64,000 nucleotides of DNA from Neobacillus sp. OS1-2 (GTDB lineage Bacteria; Bacillota; Bacilli; Bacillales; Cytobacillaceae): NCBI RefSeq assembly GCF_030915505.1, contig NZ_CP133265.1:3562001-3626000 (forward strand). The letters are read 5' to 3'. The translations under genes were made by a program, and so were the position numbers. The notes below the pieces were generated by a model that saw only the letters and a program-made list of their open reading frames with translations, ran no database searches and had not been told where the DNA came from. This document shows, one piece after another, positions 41,465 to 50,872 of the stretch. Position 1 is the stretch's first letter, and the number at the start of each line of letters is the position of its first letter.

Positions 41465-44400
41465 ATGTTTTTAAAAAGGTTGGACATTATTGGCTTTAAA
41501 TCTTTCGCTGAACGGATTGAAGTTGATTTTGTTCCGGGAGTAACGGCGGTAGTGGGGCCAAATGGCAGTGGAAAAAGCAATATCACGGATGCCATCCGCT
41601 GGGTTTTGGGTGAACAATCTGCCAAGTCTCTTAGAGGCAGCAAAATGGAAGATATCATTTTTGCCGGAAGCGATTCCAGAAAGGCCCTTAATTATGCTGA
41701 AGTAACACTAACATTGGACAATACTAACCAAGGGTTAGGGTTGGACTTTCATGAAGTTAGTGTGACAAGAAGAGTTTCACGCTCGGGTGAGAGTGAATTT
41801 TATATCAACAAACAGCCTTGTCGGCTAAAGGATATCATTGATTTATTTATGGATTCTGGTCTTGGCAGAGAAGCATTTTCGATCATTAGCCAAGGAAAAG
41901 TCGAAGAAATATTAAACAGTAAGGCAGAAGACCGACGGACCATTTTTGAAGAGGCCGCAGGTGTATTAAAATACAAAAACCGCAAGAAAAAAGCAGAGGT
42001 GAAATTATTTGAAACCCAGGATAATTTAAACCGGGTGAATGATATTTTACACGAACTTGAAAGCCAAGTAGAACCACTTAAAATTCAGGCATCAATCGCA
42101 AAAGACTTTTTAGAGAAAAAAGAAGAACTTGAAAAAATTGAGGTTGCTCTCACAGTTTTTGAAATTGAGGATCTGCATCGTACGTGGGAAAATCTGTCAA
42201 AACTATTAGAGGAACATCAACAGGAAGAGCTGAAGCTATCCTCTGGACTTCAAGTAAAAGAAGCAAAAATTGTAGAAACAAGGGATAAGATATCAGCATT
42301 AGATGAATCGATAACCGACCTGCAAAACGTTCTTCTTCATGCAAGTGAGGATCTGGAAAAGCTGGAAGGGCGGAAAGAGGTTTTAAAGGAACGTAAGAAA
42401 AATGCGGCCCAGAATAAAGAGCAATTAAAAGTGAATATTGCAGAATATACAGAGCGAATCAGCCATTTAAGGAAGAATCGCGATCTACAATCTGAAACGT
42501 ATACATTGCTGGGTGAACAAGTAAAAAAATTACAGGTGGAGTTAAAAAATAAACAAGAGAACCTGCAATTATTTACTGAAAATATTGAAGAAAAAATTGA
42601 AAGCTTAAAAAGTGAATATATCGAGTTGTTGAACGATCAAGCCAGTGCTAAAAATGAAATAAAATACATTGACCAGCAATTGGAGCAGCAGGATAGAAAG
42701 AGCTCACGTCTTGATGCGGAGAATGATAAATATCTTCAGGAGCGTCAGATTGCCTTAGGGAAAAAAAGAGAAATTCTGGCCGGCTTAGATGGTATTCAAA
42801 CGGATATAGCTAAACAGGTGGAGTCCTTTCATGAACAGCAACGGAAGCTTGAATCGGTAAAAAACAATTACCAAAAGCAAGAAAAAACGTTGTATCAAGC
42901 ATATCAGCTACTTCAGCAAGCAAAGTCCAGAAAAGAATTGCTTGAGGAGATGGAAGAAGACTATGCAGGCTTTTTCCAAGGGGTTAAAGAAGTGCTTAAG
43001 GCCCGCGAGAATAAGCTAAAGGGAATTGAGGGGGCCGTTGCTGAGCTGGTAACAGTACCGAAAGAATACGAAACTGCACTTGAAACCGCCTTTGGCGGTG
43101 CACTTCAGCATATTGTTGTCGACACTGAGCAAAATGCAAGAACAGCGATTCAATATTTAAAACAGCATGCATTTGGAAGGGCCACTTTTTTACCGCTAAG
43201 TGTTATAAAAGGAAGACCCTTATCTCCGGCACAGCTGTCAGCTATTCAAAATCATCCATCCTTAATCGGACCAGCGGTTAAACTTGTTACATTTGACCAA
43301 AAGTATGCAGAGGTGATAAGTAACCTTCTTGGTAACGTTGTCATTGCGAAAGACCTCAAAGGTGCTAATGAGATAGCGAAAATCCTTCAGTACCGTTCAA
43401 GGCTGGTAACAGTGGATGGTGATATCGTTAATCCTGGCGGATCGATGACAGGTGGTGCCACAAAACAAAAATCATCTTCCTTGTTAACTAGAAAAGGAGA
43501 GCTTGAGAAATTAAAAGAAAAGCTCGTAGTGATGGAAGGAAAAACGACTGACCTAGAGCGAATCGTTAAGGCATTAAAAGAAGATTGCCAAAGGTCAGAA
43601 GTTCAACTTGATAAGATTCGTCAGACCGGTGAGCAATTGAGACTCCGTGAGCAAGCGGTGAAGGGTGATCTCAGGGAGGCGGAACTGAGTGAGAAGAATA
43701 TCAATGAACGCTTGGCAATTTACGACCTCGAAAAAGGACAATTTACAGATGAAAAGGAAACATTAGGAAAGAGAAAAATAGAATTATCAGAAGCAATAAA
43801 AAGGTACAAAGTTACAATTGATAACCTTGATGCGGAAATTGTTAGACTTACGGAACAAAAGACAATTAATCTAACATCAAAAGAAAATCTCACAAACGAA
43901 ATCAATGAATTGAAGATTGAATTTGCTTCCAAAAACGAGCAATTTACAAATGCGAAAGATCGCTTTGTTCTGATAAACGAAGACTTATTAGAAAGCGAGC
44001 AGAAGCTGACAATATATACGGAAGACCTTGACTTGCTAACATCTGAAATGACGAGCAGTTCATCAGGAGAGGAACAGATAGAAGCGGCTGCAAAACGTAA
44101 GCAGCAGGACAAAGAAGCTACCTTACAGTTAATTACTGCAAGAAGGCAGGAACGGTTATCATTGCAAGATTCCTTGGAGGATGCAGAGCTAGATGCGAAG
44201 GAGCTTAAGAGACTCCATAAGGGAATGATTGTCGTCCTAAAGGACGAGGAAGTGAAAATAAACCGTTTAGATGTAGAACTTGAAAATCGCCTCAGTCACT
44301 TAAGGGAAGAATATCTTCTATCGTTTGAGGGGGCTAAGGAACAGTATCCATTAATGGTTCCGGTTGAGGAGGCAAGGAAAAAGGTCAAACTAATCAAACT

Positions 44401-45031
44401 TGCGATTGAAGAACTTGGGAATGTCAATCTTGGGGCCATTGAGGAATATGAACGTGTCTCTGAACGGTATGAATTCTTACATGAACAAAAGACAGACCTC
44501 CAAGAAGCAAAAGATACCCTTTTCCAAGTCATAGAAGAAATGGATATAGAAATGAAAAAGCGGTTTGAGCAAACCTTTGAGGGAATTCGGGAACATTTCG
44601 AGCCAACATTCCGTGCCTTGTTCGGTGGGGGAAGAGCGGATTTAGTCTTAACCGTCCCCCAAGATTTATTAAATACAGGTGTGGAAATCGTCGCCCAGCC
44701 TCCTGGGAAAAAGCTGCAGAACCTTGGGTTGTTATCGGGTGGAGAGCGTGCTTTAACAGCTATAGCCTTATTATTTTCAATTTTAAAGGTTCGTCCTGTT
44801 CCGTTCTGTATTCTTGATGAAGTGGAAGCAGCCTTGGATGAAGCCAATGTCTTTCGCTTCAGTCAATATTTAAAACGATATAGCGCCGAAACTCAATTCA
44901 TCGTGATTACTCACCGAAAAGGGACAATGGAAGAAGCGGACGTTCTTTACGGGGTCACGATGCAGGAATCGGGCGTTTCAAAGCTTGTATTTGTTCGCTT
45001 AGAGGATACAAAGGAGTTAGTCGAATCATAA
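41465..45031 (+). CDS. smc: SMC: chromosome condensation and segregation ATPase
   Basis: This 1188-residue protein is the core of the SMC-ScpAB condensin. The N-terminal head has Walker A GPNGSGKSN at about residues 32-40. Long coiled coils flank a hinge at about 520-640. The C-terminal head has the LSGGERALTA signature and the Walker B CILDEVEAALDEAN. The start MFLKRLDIIGFKSFAERI aligns with B. subtilis Smc (1186 residues), and GGGAGGA lies upstream; a frame from 41420 would only add unconserved residues. Confidence 0.97.
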   Translation: MFLKRLDIIGFKSFAERIEVDFVPGVTAVVGPNGSGKSNITDAIRWVLGEQSAKSLRGSKMEDIIFAGSDSRKALNYAEVTLTLDNTNQGLGLDFHEVSVTRRVSRSGESEFYINKQPCRLKDIIDLFMDSGLGREAFSIISQGKVEEILNSKAEDRRTIFEEAAGVLKYKNRKKKAEVKLFETQDNLNRVNDILHELESQVEPLKIQASIAKDFLEKKEELEKIEVALTVFEIEDLHRTWENLSKLLEEHQQEELKLSSGLQVKEAKIVETRDKISALDESITDLQNVLLHASEDLEKLEGRKEVLKERKKNAAQNKEQLKVNIAEYTERISHLRKNRDLQSETYTLLGEQVKKLQVELKNKQENLQLFTENIEEKIESLKSEYIELLNDQASAKNEIKYIDQQLEQQDRKSSRLDAENDKYLQERQIALGKKREILAGLDGIQTDIAKQVESFHEQQRKLESVKNNYQKQEKTLYQAYQLLQQAKSRKELLEEMEEDYAGFFQGVKEVLKARENKLKGIEGAVAELVTVPKEYETALETAFGGALQHIVVDTEQNARTAIQYLKQHAFGRATFLPLSVIKGRPLSPAQLSAIQNHPSLIGPAVKLVTFDQKYAEVISNLLGNVVIAKDLKGANEIAKILQYRSRLVTVDGDIVNPGGSMTGGATKQKSSSLLTRKGELEKLKEKLVVMEGKTTDLERIVKALKEDCQRSEVQLDKIRQTGEQLRLREQAVKGDLREAELSEKNINERLAIYDLEKGQFTDEKETLGKRKIELSEAIKRYKVTIDNLDAEIVRLTEQKTINLTSKENLTNEINELKIEFASKNEQFTNAKDRFVLINEDLLESEQKLTIYTEDLDLLTSEMTSSSSGEEQIEAAAKRKQQDKEATLQLITARRQERLSLQDSLEDAELDAKELKRLHKGMIVVLKDEEVKINRLDVELENRLSHLREEYLLSFEGAKEQYPLMVPVEEARKKVKLIKLAIEELGNVNLGAIEEYERVSERYEFLHEQKTDLQEAKDTLFQVIEEMDIEMKKRFEQTFEGIREHFEPTFRALFGGGRADLVLTVPQDLLNTGVEIVAQPPGKKLQNLGLLSGGERALTAIALLFSILKVRPVPFCILDEVEAALDEANVFRFSQYLKRYSAETQFIVITHRKGTMEEADVLYGVTMQESGVSKLVFVRLEDTKELVES

Positions 45032-45048
45032 AAGTAGGAAGTGAAAAG

Positions 45049-46035
45049 ATGAGTTTCTTTAAAAAATTAAAAGAAAAAATTACAAAACAGGCGGATACGG
45101 TAACAGAAAAGTTTAAGGAAGGTTTGACAAAAACAAGAGACAATTTTTCCGGAAAAGTAAATGATCTTGTTGCCAGGTACCGCAAAGTGGATGAAGACTT
45201 TTTTGAAGAATTAGAGGAAATACTCATTCAAGCGGATGTTGGTTTTGATACGGTGATGCAGTTGATTGATGAACTTAAGATGGAAGTGAAACGGAAGAAC
45301 ATCCAGGAACCTGAAGAGGTTCAAAGTGTGATCTCAGAGAAGCTTGTCGAGATCTATAATGCCGGTGAAGGTCAATCATCAAAAATAAACATCCAAGAAG
45401 AAGGACTGACAGTTATTCTGTTCGTTGGGGTTAATGGTGTGGGAAAGACAACAACCATTGGCAAGCTTGGACATAAATTTAAGAGTGAAGGTAAAAAAGT
45501 ATTGATGGCAGCTGGTGACACCTTTCGGGCTGGAGCAATTGAGCAGCTTGAGGTATGGGGCGAACGGGTGGGTGTTGAAGTGATTAAGCAGGCAGAAGGC
45601 TCCGACCCTGCTGCGGTCATGTATGATGCCATCCAAGCGGCTAAATCCCGAAAAGTGGATATTTTGTTGTGCGATACAGCGGGGCGTTTGCAAAACAAAG
45701 TAAATTTAATGAAGGAGCTTGAAAAGGTAAAGCGTGTGATTGAAAAGGAAATTCCCGGTGCTCCGCACGAAGTAATTCTCGTACTGGATGCTACCACGGG
45801 TCAAAATGCGCTGATTCAGGCAAAGACATTTAAAGAAGCAACAAATGTAAGTGGGATTGTCCTCTCAAAACTAGATGGGACAGCTAAAGGCGGCATTGTT
45901 CTAGCCATCCGCAATGAATTGAAAATCCCTGTTAAATTCGTTGGACTTGGTGAAAAGATGGATGACCTACAGGAATTTGACGCAGAAAAATACGTGTACG
46001 GGTTATTTGCTGACCAAATTGAAGAGTCCGAATAA
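45049..46035 (+). CDS. ftsY: FtsY: signal recognition particle receptor
   Basis: This 328-residue SRP GTPase receives ribosome-SRP complexes at the membrane. A short basic N-terminal segment (MSFFKKLKEKITKQADTV) helps membrane attachment, replacing the long acidic A domain of E. coli. The NG domain has GVNGVGKTTTIGKL, DTAGRLQNK and SKLDGTAKGG. It starts 17 bases after smc. Confidence 0.96.
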   Translation: MSFFKKLKEKITKQADTVTEKFKEGLTKTRDNFSGKVNDLVARYRKVDEDFFEELEEILIQADVGFDTVMQLIDELKMEVKRKNIQEPEEVQSVISEKLVEIYNAGEGQSSKINIQEEGLTVILFVGVNGVGKTTTIGKLGHKFKSEGKKVLMAAGDTFRAGAIEQLEVWGERVGVEVIKQAEGSDPAAVMYDAIQAAKSRKVDILLCDTAGRLQNKVNLMKELEKVKRVIEKEIPGAPHEVILVLDATTGQNALIQAKTFKEATNVSGIVLSKLDGTAKGGIVLAIRNELKIPVKFVGLGEKMDDLQEFDAEKYVYGLFADQIEESE

Positions 46036-46053
46036 GGATGTAAAGGTATTTCC

Positions 46054-46087
46054 TTGACAGACCCTGTCTAACCTTGTAAACTTACAA
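46054..46087 (+). promoter_or_regulatory. Candidate promoter of ylxM-ffh with overlapping palindrome
   Basis: TTGACA at 46054-46059, a 17-base spacer and TAAACT at 46077-46082 form a strong promoter. The palindrome TTGTAA-AC-TTACAA at 46074-46087 covers the -10 box and could be an operator. ATGTAAAGG occurs on both sides (46038-46046 and 46088-46096). Confidence 0.65.
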
Positions 46088-46133
46088 ATGTAAAGGCTTT
46101 TCACTTAACAAAGGTATCAGGAGGGAAAACCGC

Positions 46134-46469
46134 ATGATGCTTGAAAAGACAACACGAATGAACTATCTGTATGATTTTTATTATTCGTTGTTAACGCCAA
46201 AGCAGCAAAGCTATATGTCTCTCTATTACTTAGATGATTACTCATTGGGTGAAATTGCCGAGGAGTATGATGTAAGCCGTCAGGCCGTTTATGATAATAT
46301 AAAGCGGACGGAAGCAATGCTTGAGGAGTATGAGGAAAAGCTGTTATTATTTCAGAAATTTCAAGAGCGCTCAAGTCTGTTAAGACACGTGAAAGAATTG
46401 CTTAAAGAGGAGAGCCCTTCACGGCAGGCAATGTTAGAAACGGTTACTGAGCTTGAGAAATTAGATTAG
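46134..46469 (+). CDS. ylxM: YlxM: SRP-associated helix-turn-helix protein
   Basis: This 111-residue protein contains a sigma-70 region-4-like helix-turn-helix ([20 protein letters not shown]), the hallmark of the UPF0122/YlxM family. In Firmicutes it is encoded just before ffh and, in streptococci, modulates the SRP GTPases. Two adjacent ATG codons (46134, 46137) follow GGAGGG; the first has the better spacing. It ends 12 bases before ffh. Confidence 0.92.
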   Translation: MMLEKTTRMNYLYDFYYSLLTPKQQSYMSLYYLDDYSLGEIAEEYDVSRQAVYDNIKRTEAMLEEYEEKLLLFQKFQERSSLLRHVKELLKEESPSRQAMLETVTELEKLD

Positions 46470-46481
46470 GAGGCGGCACGC

Positions 46482-47840
46482 ATGGCGTTTGAAGGATTAG
46501 CCGACCGACTGCAGAATACAATCCAAAAAATCCGCGGAAAAGGGAAGGTCTCTGAAGCGGACGTAAAAGAAATGATGCGTGAGGTGCGTCTTGCTTTACT
46601 TGAGGCAGACGTTAACTTCAAGGTCGTCAAAGATTTTGTGAAAAAAGTCAGTGAACGGGCCATTGGGCAAGAAGTACTGAAGAGCCTAACTCCAGGACAG
46701 CAGATCATTAAAATCGTTAATGAGGAATTGACTGCATTAATGGGAGGAGAGCAAAGCAAGATAGCTGCATCGAATCGTCCGCCAACTGTTATTATGATGG
46801 TAGGATTGCAGGGTGCCGGTAAAACGACAACAACCGGTAAGCTTTCGCTGTTGCTTCGTAAAAAATATAACCGGAGTCCGTTGCTTGTTGCAGCCGATAT
46901 CTATCGTCCTGCCGCAATCAAACAGCTTCAAACACTTGGTAAACAATTGGACATGCCGGTATTCTCTCTTGGAGATCAAGTGAGCCCGGTTGAAATTGCT
47001 CAGCAAGCAATTGCGAAAGCAAAAGAGGACCACCATGACTATGTCTTGATCGATACGGCTGGAAGACTTCACGTTGATGAAGCCTTAATGGGCGAGTTAA
47101 AGGATATTAAAGAACTCACCAAACCGGACGAGATTTTCTTAGTTGTCGATGCAATGACAGGTCAGGATGCCGTTAATGTTGCTCAAAGCTTTAATGAACA
47201 GCTGGGTTTAACCGGGGTTGTTTTGACGAAACTTGATGGTGATACAAGGGGTGGGGCCGCACTCTCGATTCGCGCTGTTACACAAACACCGATTAAATTT
47301 GTCGGTCTAGGCGAGAAAATGGATGCACTCGAACCATTCCACCCGGAACGAATGGCCTCAAGGATATTAGGCATGGGCGATGTGCTTACACTCATTGAAA
47401 AAGCCCAGGCAAATGTCGATGAACAAAAAGCGAAAGAACTAGAACAAAAAATGCGGACAGCCACTTTTACGCTGGAAGACTTTTTGGACCAGCTCGGTCA
47501 AGTTCGCAATCTAGGCCCACTTGATGAATTACTAAAGATGATGCCGGGTGCAAATAAAATCAAGGGTTTGAATAATCTGCAAATTGATGAAAAACAGATT
47601 GCTCATGTTGAAGCCATTATTCAATCGATGACAAAGGCCGAAAAGAATAATCCTGAAATTCTAAATGCGAACCGCAAACGGAGAATTGCTAAAGGCTGCG
47701 GGCGTCCTGTTACTGAAATCAACCGCTTATTAAAGCAATTTGAAGATATGAAGAAAATGATGAAGCAAATGACAGGCATGAATCCTAAAGGATCAAAAGG
47801 GAAAAAAGGCGGCTTTAAATTTCCGTTTAAACCTTTTTAG
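46482..47840 (+). CDS. ffh: Ffh: signal recognition particle protein (SRP54)
   Basis: This 452-residue GTPase binds signal peptides and the SRP RNA. The N domain is followed by the G domain, with GLQGAGKTTTTGKL near residues 105-118 and the DTAGRL and TKLDGD motifs. The methionine-rich M domain, from about 300, ends with MKKMMKQMTGMNPKGSKG. The ATG follows TTAGGAGG. Repeat copy 5 begins three bases after the stop. The SRP RNA gene is not in this window. Confidence 0.96.
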   Translation: MAFEGLADRLQNTIQKIRGKGKVSEADVKEMMREVRLALLEADVNFKVVKDFVKKVSERAIGQEVLKSLTPGQQIIKIVNEELTALMGGEQSKIAASNRPPTVIMMVGLQGAGKTTTTGKLSLLLRKKYNRSPLLVAADIYRPAAIKQLQTLGKQLDMPVFSLGDQVSPVEIAQQAIAKAKEDHHDYVLIDTAGRLHVDEALMGELKDIKELTKPDEIFLVVDAMTGQDAVNVAQSFNEQLGLTGVVLTKLDGDTRGGAALSIRAVTQTPIKFVGLGEKMDALEPFHPERMASRILGMGDVLTLIEKAQANVDEQKAKELEQKMRTATFTLEDFLDQLGQVRNLGPLDELLKMMPGANKIKGLNNLQIDEKQIAHVEAIIQSMTKAEKNNPEILNANRKRRIAKGCGRPVTEINRLLKQFEDMKKMMKQMTGMNPKGSKGKKGGFKFPFKPF

Positions 47841-47842
47841 GA

Positions 47843-47885
47843 CGAAAAGCGGAAGCGCCTTGAAGCTGGACATTTCTCAAAGTTA
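47843..47885 (+). repeat. Dispersed intergenic repeat, copy 5
   Basis: It begins AAAAGCGGAAGCGCCTTG and continues straight to AAGCTGGACATTTCTCAAAG, so the central part is deleted. It lies immediately behind the ffh stop in gene orientation and shares its right end with copy 3. Confidence 0.75.
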
Positions 47886-47909
47886 TTTTTCACTGTAAAG
47901 AAAAAACAC

Positions 47910-47938
47910 TTTACAAACTATAAAAGAATTGATATTAT
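47910..47938 (+). promoter_or_regulatory. Promoter of rpsP operon
   Basis: TTTACA at 47910-47915, a 17-base spacer and TATTAT at 47933-47938 give a strong vegetative promoter 40 bases before the rpsP ATG. Confidence 0.7.
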
Positions 47939-47977
47939 ACTATCTTGTGTGAAACTATTCGGAGGTGCTTATTTAAA

Positions 47978-48250
47978 ATGGCAGTTAAAATTCGTTTAAA
48001 ACGTATGGGAGCTAAAAAAACTCCTTTCTATCGTATTGTAGTAGCAGATTCTCGTTCTCCTCGTGACGGACGTTACATTGAGATCGTTGGAACATACAAT
48101 CCTGTTACACAACCAGCTAAAGTTGAAATCAACGAAGAATTGGTTCTTAAATGGTTAAAAGACGGTGCGAAACCATCTGATACAGTTCGTAACCTTTTCT
48201 CAAACCAAGGCATCATGGAAAAATTCCATAATGCAAAATTAGGCAAGTAA
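47978..48250 (+). CDS. rpsP: 30S ribosomal protein S16
   Basis: This 90-residue protein begins [20 protein letters not shown], the S16 signature, and has the usual length. The ATG at 47978 follows CGGAGGTG; an in-frame ATG further upstream overlaps the promoter region and is rejected. It opens the operon rpsP-khpA-ylqD-rimM-trmD. Confidence 0.97.
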   Translation: MAVKIRLKRMGAKKTPFYRIVVADSRSPRDGRYIEIVGTYNPVTQPAKVEINEELVLKWLKDGAKPSDTVRNLFSNQGIMEKFHNAKLGK

Positions 48251-48261
48251 TCGTAGGAACG

Positions 48262-48492
48262 ATGAAAGAACTAATCGAAACGATCGTAAAGCCCCTTGTT
48301 GATTTTCCTGAGGATGTCCATATTGGCGTCATAGAAGATGACAGCCGGGTAACCTTTCATCTTTTTGTTAATAAAACAGATATGGGTAAAGTTATTGGTA
48401 AACAGGGGCGTGTTGCAAAGGCCATTAGAACTGTTGTTTATGCAGCAGGATCATCACAACAAAAGAAAATATTTTTGGAAATTGGTGAATAG
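48262..48492 (+). CDS. khpA: KhpA (YlqC): KH-domain RNA-binding protein
   Basis: This 76-residue protein is a single KH domain with the RNA-binding loop GKVIGKQGR (GxxG) near residue 42. KhpA forms a complex with KhpB/Jag that binds RNA and affects cell elongation in Gram-positives. It sits 11 bases after rpsP, the typical position. Confidence 0.94.
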   Translation: MKELIETIVKPLVDFPEDVHIGVIEDDSRVTFHLFVNKTDMGKVIGKQGRVAKAIRTVVYAAGSSQQKKIFLEIGE

Positions 48493-48509
48493 CTTTTTGC
48501 ATCTAAGAT

Positions 48510-48539
48510 AAAAGGGAGGGATTATTTCCTCTCTTTTTT
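48510..48539 (+). terminator. Terminator or attenuator after khpA
   Basis: AAAGGGAGG pairs with CCTCTCTTT across GATTATTT, followed by T residues. It is inside the rpsP-trmD run, so it may reduce rather than end expression of the later genes. Confidence 0.65.
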
Positions 48540-48569
48540 GCTATACAAAATGCAAAGGGAGGGTCTTGT

Positions 48570-48956
48570 ATGCAAATGATCCAAACGGTCGTGGTAAAGC
48601 AAATATTAACAGAAAATAGTAAACAACAATTATTAAATACGTATCAGTCAAGAAAGCTGCAGCTTCAGAAAGAATGCGATCAGCTGCAATTTGAGCAGAA
48701 ACGGTTAGAAGTAACAAAAACCTTTTCACCGGGAACATTAAAAAAACAGTTTGAAAAAGAAATTCAAATGCGCAAAGAAAAAATTAAGCTTGTTGAGTTT
48801 CAAATCGAACAACTACATATCCTACCATTAGGTAGTGAATTAACCGAAAAAGAAGTTCAAGTCCTAGTGGAGATAAGGGTAGGCGATATCTGGGATGAAA
48901 GGATTGGCCAGTCTGCCATCATTATTAAAGATGGGATTATTGAGGAAATTAGATAG
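48570..48956 (+). CDS. ylqD: YlqD family protein
   Basis: This 128-residue protein is conserved in Bacillus between khpA and rimM and is of unknown function. The middle (about 20-85) is a charged, glutamine- and lysine-rich coiled coil. The C-terminus ([16 protein letters not shown]) is a small conserved beta-rich segment. The ATG is seven bases after GGGAGGG. No signal peptide or membrane span is seen. Confidence 0.85.
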   Translation: MQMIQTVVVKQILTENSKQQLLNTYQSRKLQLQKECDQLQFEQKRLEVTKTFSPGTLKKQFEKEIQMRKEKIKLVEFQIEQLHILPLGSELTEKEVQVLVEIRVGDIWDERIGQSAIIIKDGIIEEIR

Positions 48957-48970
48957 TGGGTGGAAAAAAC

Positions 48971-49489
48971 ATGGAAAAATGGTTTAATGTTGGTAAGATC
49001 GTGAATACCCAAGGGATAAAAGGTGAAGTAAGAGTTATTTCAAAAACAGATTTCCCTGAGAAACGCTATAAGGCAGGAAATGTTCTCTATTTATTTATGC
49101 CAAATTCGAGCAAGCCTATTGAGCTTACAGTAAAAAGTCATCGAACACATAAAAATTTCAACTTACTTACTTTTGAAGGATTCACCAATATTAATGAAGT
49201 TGAGAAGTTTCGTGACGGTATTCTAAAAGTCCCTGAAACACAATTAGGCACATTAGAAGAAGATGAATTTTATTACCATGAAATTATTGGCTGCCTTGTT
49301 GCTACTGTCAAGGGTGAGGAGATCGGAAAGGTGACTGAAATTCTTTCACCAGGTGCCAATGATGTTTGGGTTGTTAAAGGAAAGGGTGGCAAAGAACAGT
49401 TAATCCCTTATATTCATGATGTCGTCAAAAAGGTAGATGTAAAAGAGAAGGTTATCTTAATTGAACCGATGGAAGGATTACTTTCATGA
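48971..49489 (+). CDS. rimM: RimM: 16S rRNA processing / 30S maturation factor
   Basis: This 172-residue protein helps assemble the 30S head and binds S19. The N-terminal RimM domain begins [19 protein letters not shown], and a C-terminal PRC-barrel includes [23 protein letters not shown]. The ATG at 48971 gives the conserved start; an upstream GTG adds five residues and lies at the ylqD stop. It overlaps trmD by four bases. Confidence 0.95.
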   Translation: MEKWFNVGKIVNTQGIKGEVRVISKTDFPEKRYKAGNVLYLFMPNSSKPIELTVKSHRTHKNFNLLTFEGFTNINEVEKFRDGILKVPETQLGTLEEDEFYYHEIIGCLVATVKGEEIGKVTEILSPGANDVWVVKGKGGKEQLIPYIHDVVKKVDVKEKVILIEPMEGLLS

Positions 49490-50226
49490 TGCAGATTGAC
49501 ATCCTTACCATATTTCCGGAAATGTTTTCTGGGGTTCTGGGACAATCCATGCTGCATAAAGCCGCGGAAAAGTCTGCCGTCCATTATAACGTCGTGAACT
49601 TTCGTGACTTTGCTGACAACAAACATTCCACTGTGGATGATTACCCTTATGGCGGTGGAGCCGGGATGGTATTAAAGCCACAGCCAATATTTGATGCTGT
49701 TACCGCTCTAAAGGAGAAGGCTGAAAGCAAACAACCACGTGTTATACTGCTTTGCCCGCAGGGAGAACGCTATGATCAAAAAAAGGCAGAGGAATTGGCG
49801 AAGGAAGAACATTTGATCTTTATTTGTGGTCATTATGAGGGATATGACGAACGTATTAGGGAATATGTTGTGACGGATGAAATATCAATAGGTGATTATG
49901 TTTTGACGGGAGGGGAACTTGGTGCTATGGTCGTGGTAGATAGCGTTGTCCGCCTCCTGCCAGAGGTGCTTGGTAACCAAGAATCCCATATGAAGGACTC
50001 ATTCAGTACGGGGTTGCTTGAACACCCGCATTACACTAGGCCTGCGGATTTTCGCGGGATGAAAGTGCCTGATGTATTATTGTCAGGAAACCATAAGTTT
50101 ATTGAGGAATGGCGCAATAAGGAAGCATTAAGACGTACCCTTCTAAGAAGACCAGATTTATTTGCTAAAATCGAACTCACACCTGAGCAAGAAAAATGGC
50201 TAAAAGAAGTAAAAAAAGATGTATAG
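49486..50226 (+). CDS. trmD: TrmD: tRNA (guanine-N1)-methyltransferase
   Basis: This 246-residue SPOUT enzyme methylates G37 of tRNAs and so prevents +1 frameshifts. The knot-forming SAM-binding segment [20 protein letters not shown] lies near residues 135-155, with the upstream [13 protein letters not shown] substrate loop. Two adjacent ATG codons (49486, 49489) follow GGAAGGA; the first overlaps the rimM stop. Confidence 0.96.
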   Translation: MMQIDILTIFPEMFSGVLGQSMLHKAAEKSAVHYNVVNFRDFADNKHSTVDDYPYGGGAGMVLKPQPIFDAVTALKEKAESKQPRVILLCPQGERYDQKKAEELAKEEHLIFICGHYEGYDERIREYVVTDEISIGDYVLTGGELGAMVVVDSVVRLLPEVLGNQESHMKDSFSTGLLEHPHYTRPADFRGMKVPDVLLSGNHKFIEEWRNKEALRRTLLRRPDLFAKIELTPEQEKWLKEVKKDV

Positions 50227-50231
50227 TAATA

Positions 50232-50260
50232 TTGCGGGCCTGCAATAATTATGGTATGAT
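50232..50260 (+). promoter_or_regulatory. Promoter of rplS
   Basis: TTGCGG at 50232-50237, a 17-base spacer and TATGAT at 50255-50260, with an upstream TGG, form a strong promoter. It starts six bases after the trmD stop. The start site near 50267 leaves a leader of about 105 bases. Confidence 0.7.
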
Positions 50261-50307
50261 ACTACTTGTGACTTAAGCTGATACGTTTCAGTTGTGGTCT
50301 TATAACG

Positions 50308-50362
50308 ATGTTCCGCTGCAATGGAAAAGGCAAATATGTGCATGAGCGTCTGTTGGAAGGAG
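50308..50362 (+). promoter_or_regulatory. Ribosomal protein L19 leader (autoregulatory RNA)
   Basis: The leader contains TTCC (50311-50314), CGCT and TGCA on the left. These can pair with TGCA (50339-50342), AGCG (50345-50348) and GGAA (50355-50358) on the right. The last helix includes part of the GGAAGGAG ribosome binding site. Position and sequence agree with the L19 leader known from Bacilli, in which L19 is thought to control its own synthesis. The fold is drawn by eye. Confidence 0.7.
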
Positions 50363-50371
50363 TTGAAAACG

Positions 50372-50716
50372 ATGCAACAATTAATTAAAGAAATCACACA
50401 AGAACAACTTCGTACTGATCTTCCTAGTTTCCGTCCTGGTGACACTGTACGTGTACACGTGAAAGTTGTCGAGGGTACTCGTGAACGGATTCAGTTATTT
50501 GAAGGTGTTGTGATTAAGCGTCGTGGTGGTGGAATTAGCGAAACTTTTACAGTTCGTAAAATTTCTTACGGAGTAGGCGTTGAGCGTACTTTCCCTGTAC
50601 ACACACCAAAAATTGCGAAGCTTGAAGTACTTCGCCGCGGTAAAGTCCGTCGTGCTAAGCTTTACTACTTGCGTAACCTTCGCGGTAAAAAAGCAAGAAT
50701 TAAAGAGATCCGCTAA
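50372..50716 (+). CDS. rplS: 50S ribosomal protein L19
   Basis: This 114-residue protein has the L19 core [20 protein letters not shown] and the C-terminal [18 protein letters not shown]19 lies at the 30S-50S interface. The ATG at 50372 is nine bases after GGAAGGAG; upstream in-frame codons fall in the structured leader. It has its own promoter and terminator. Confidence 0.97.
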   Translation: MQQLIKEITQEQLRTDLPSFRPGDTVRVHVKVVEGTRERIQLFEGVVIKRRGGGISETFTVRKISYGVGVERTFPVHTPKIAKLEVLRRGKVRRAKLYYLRNLRGKKARIKEIR

Positions 50717-50727
50717 TAAGAAAAGAG

Positions 50728-50757
50728 AAGAGCTTGCCCGGCAAGCTCTTTTTTTAT
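50728..50757 (+). terminator. Terminator after rplS
   Basis: AAGAGCTTGC at 50728-50737 pairs perfectly with GCAAGCTCTT at 50741-50750, followed by a long T run. Confidence 0.9.
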
Positions 50758-50872
50758 ACATATCACTTAAAGTCTATAAAAAAATTTTGATCCCATCGTG
50801 TTAAATAGGTTTAAGTTATGTAAAATAGTCTATATAAATAAACACTTTTTATTAGTGATTGGTGGGGATAGT

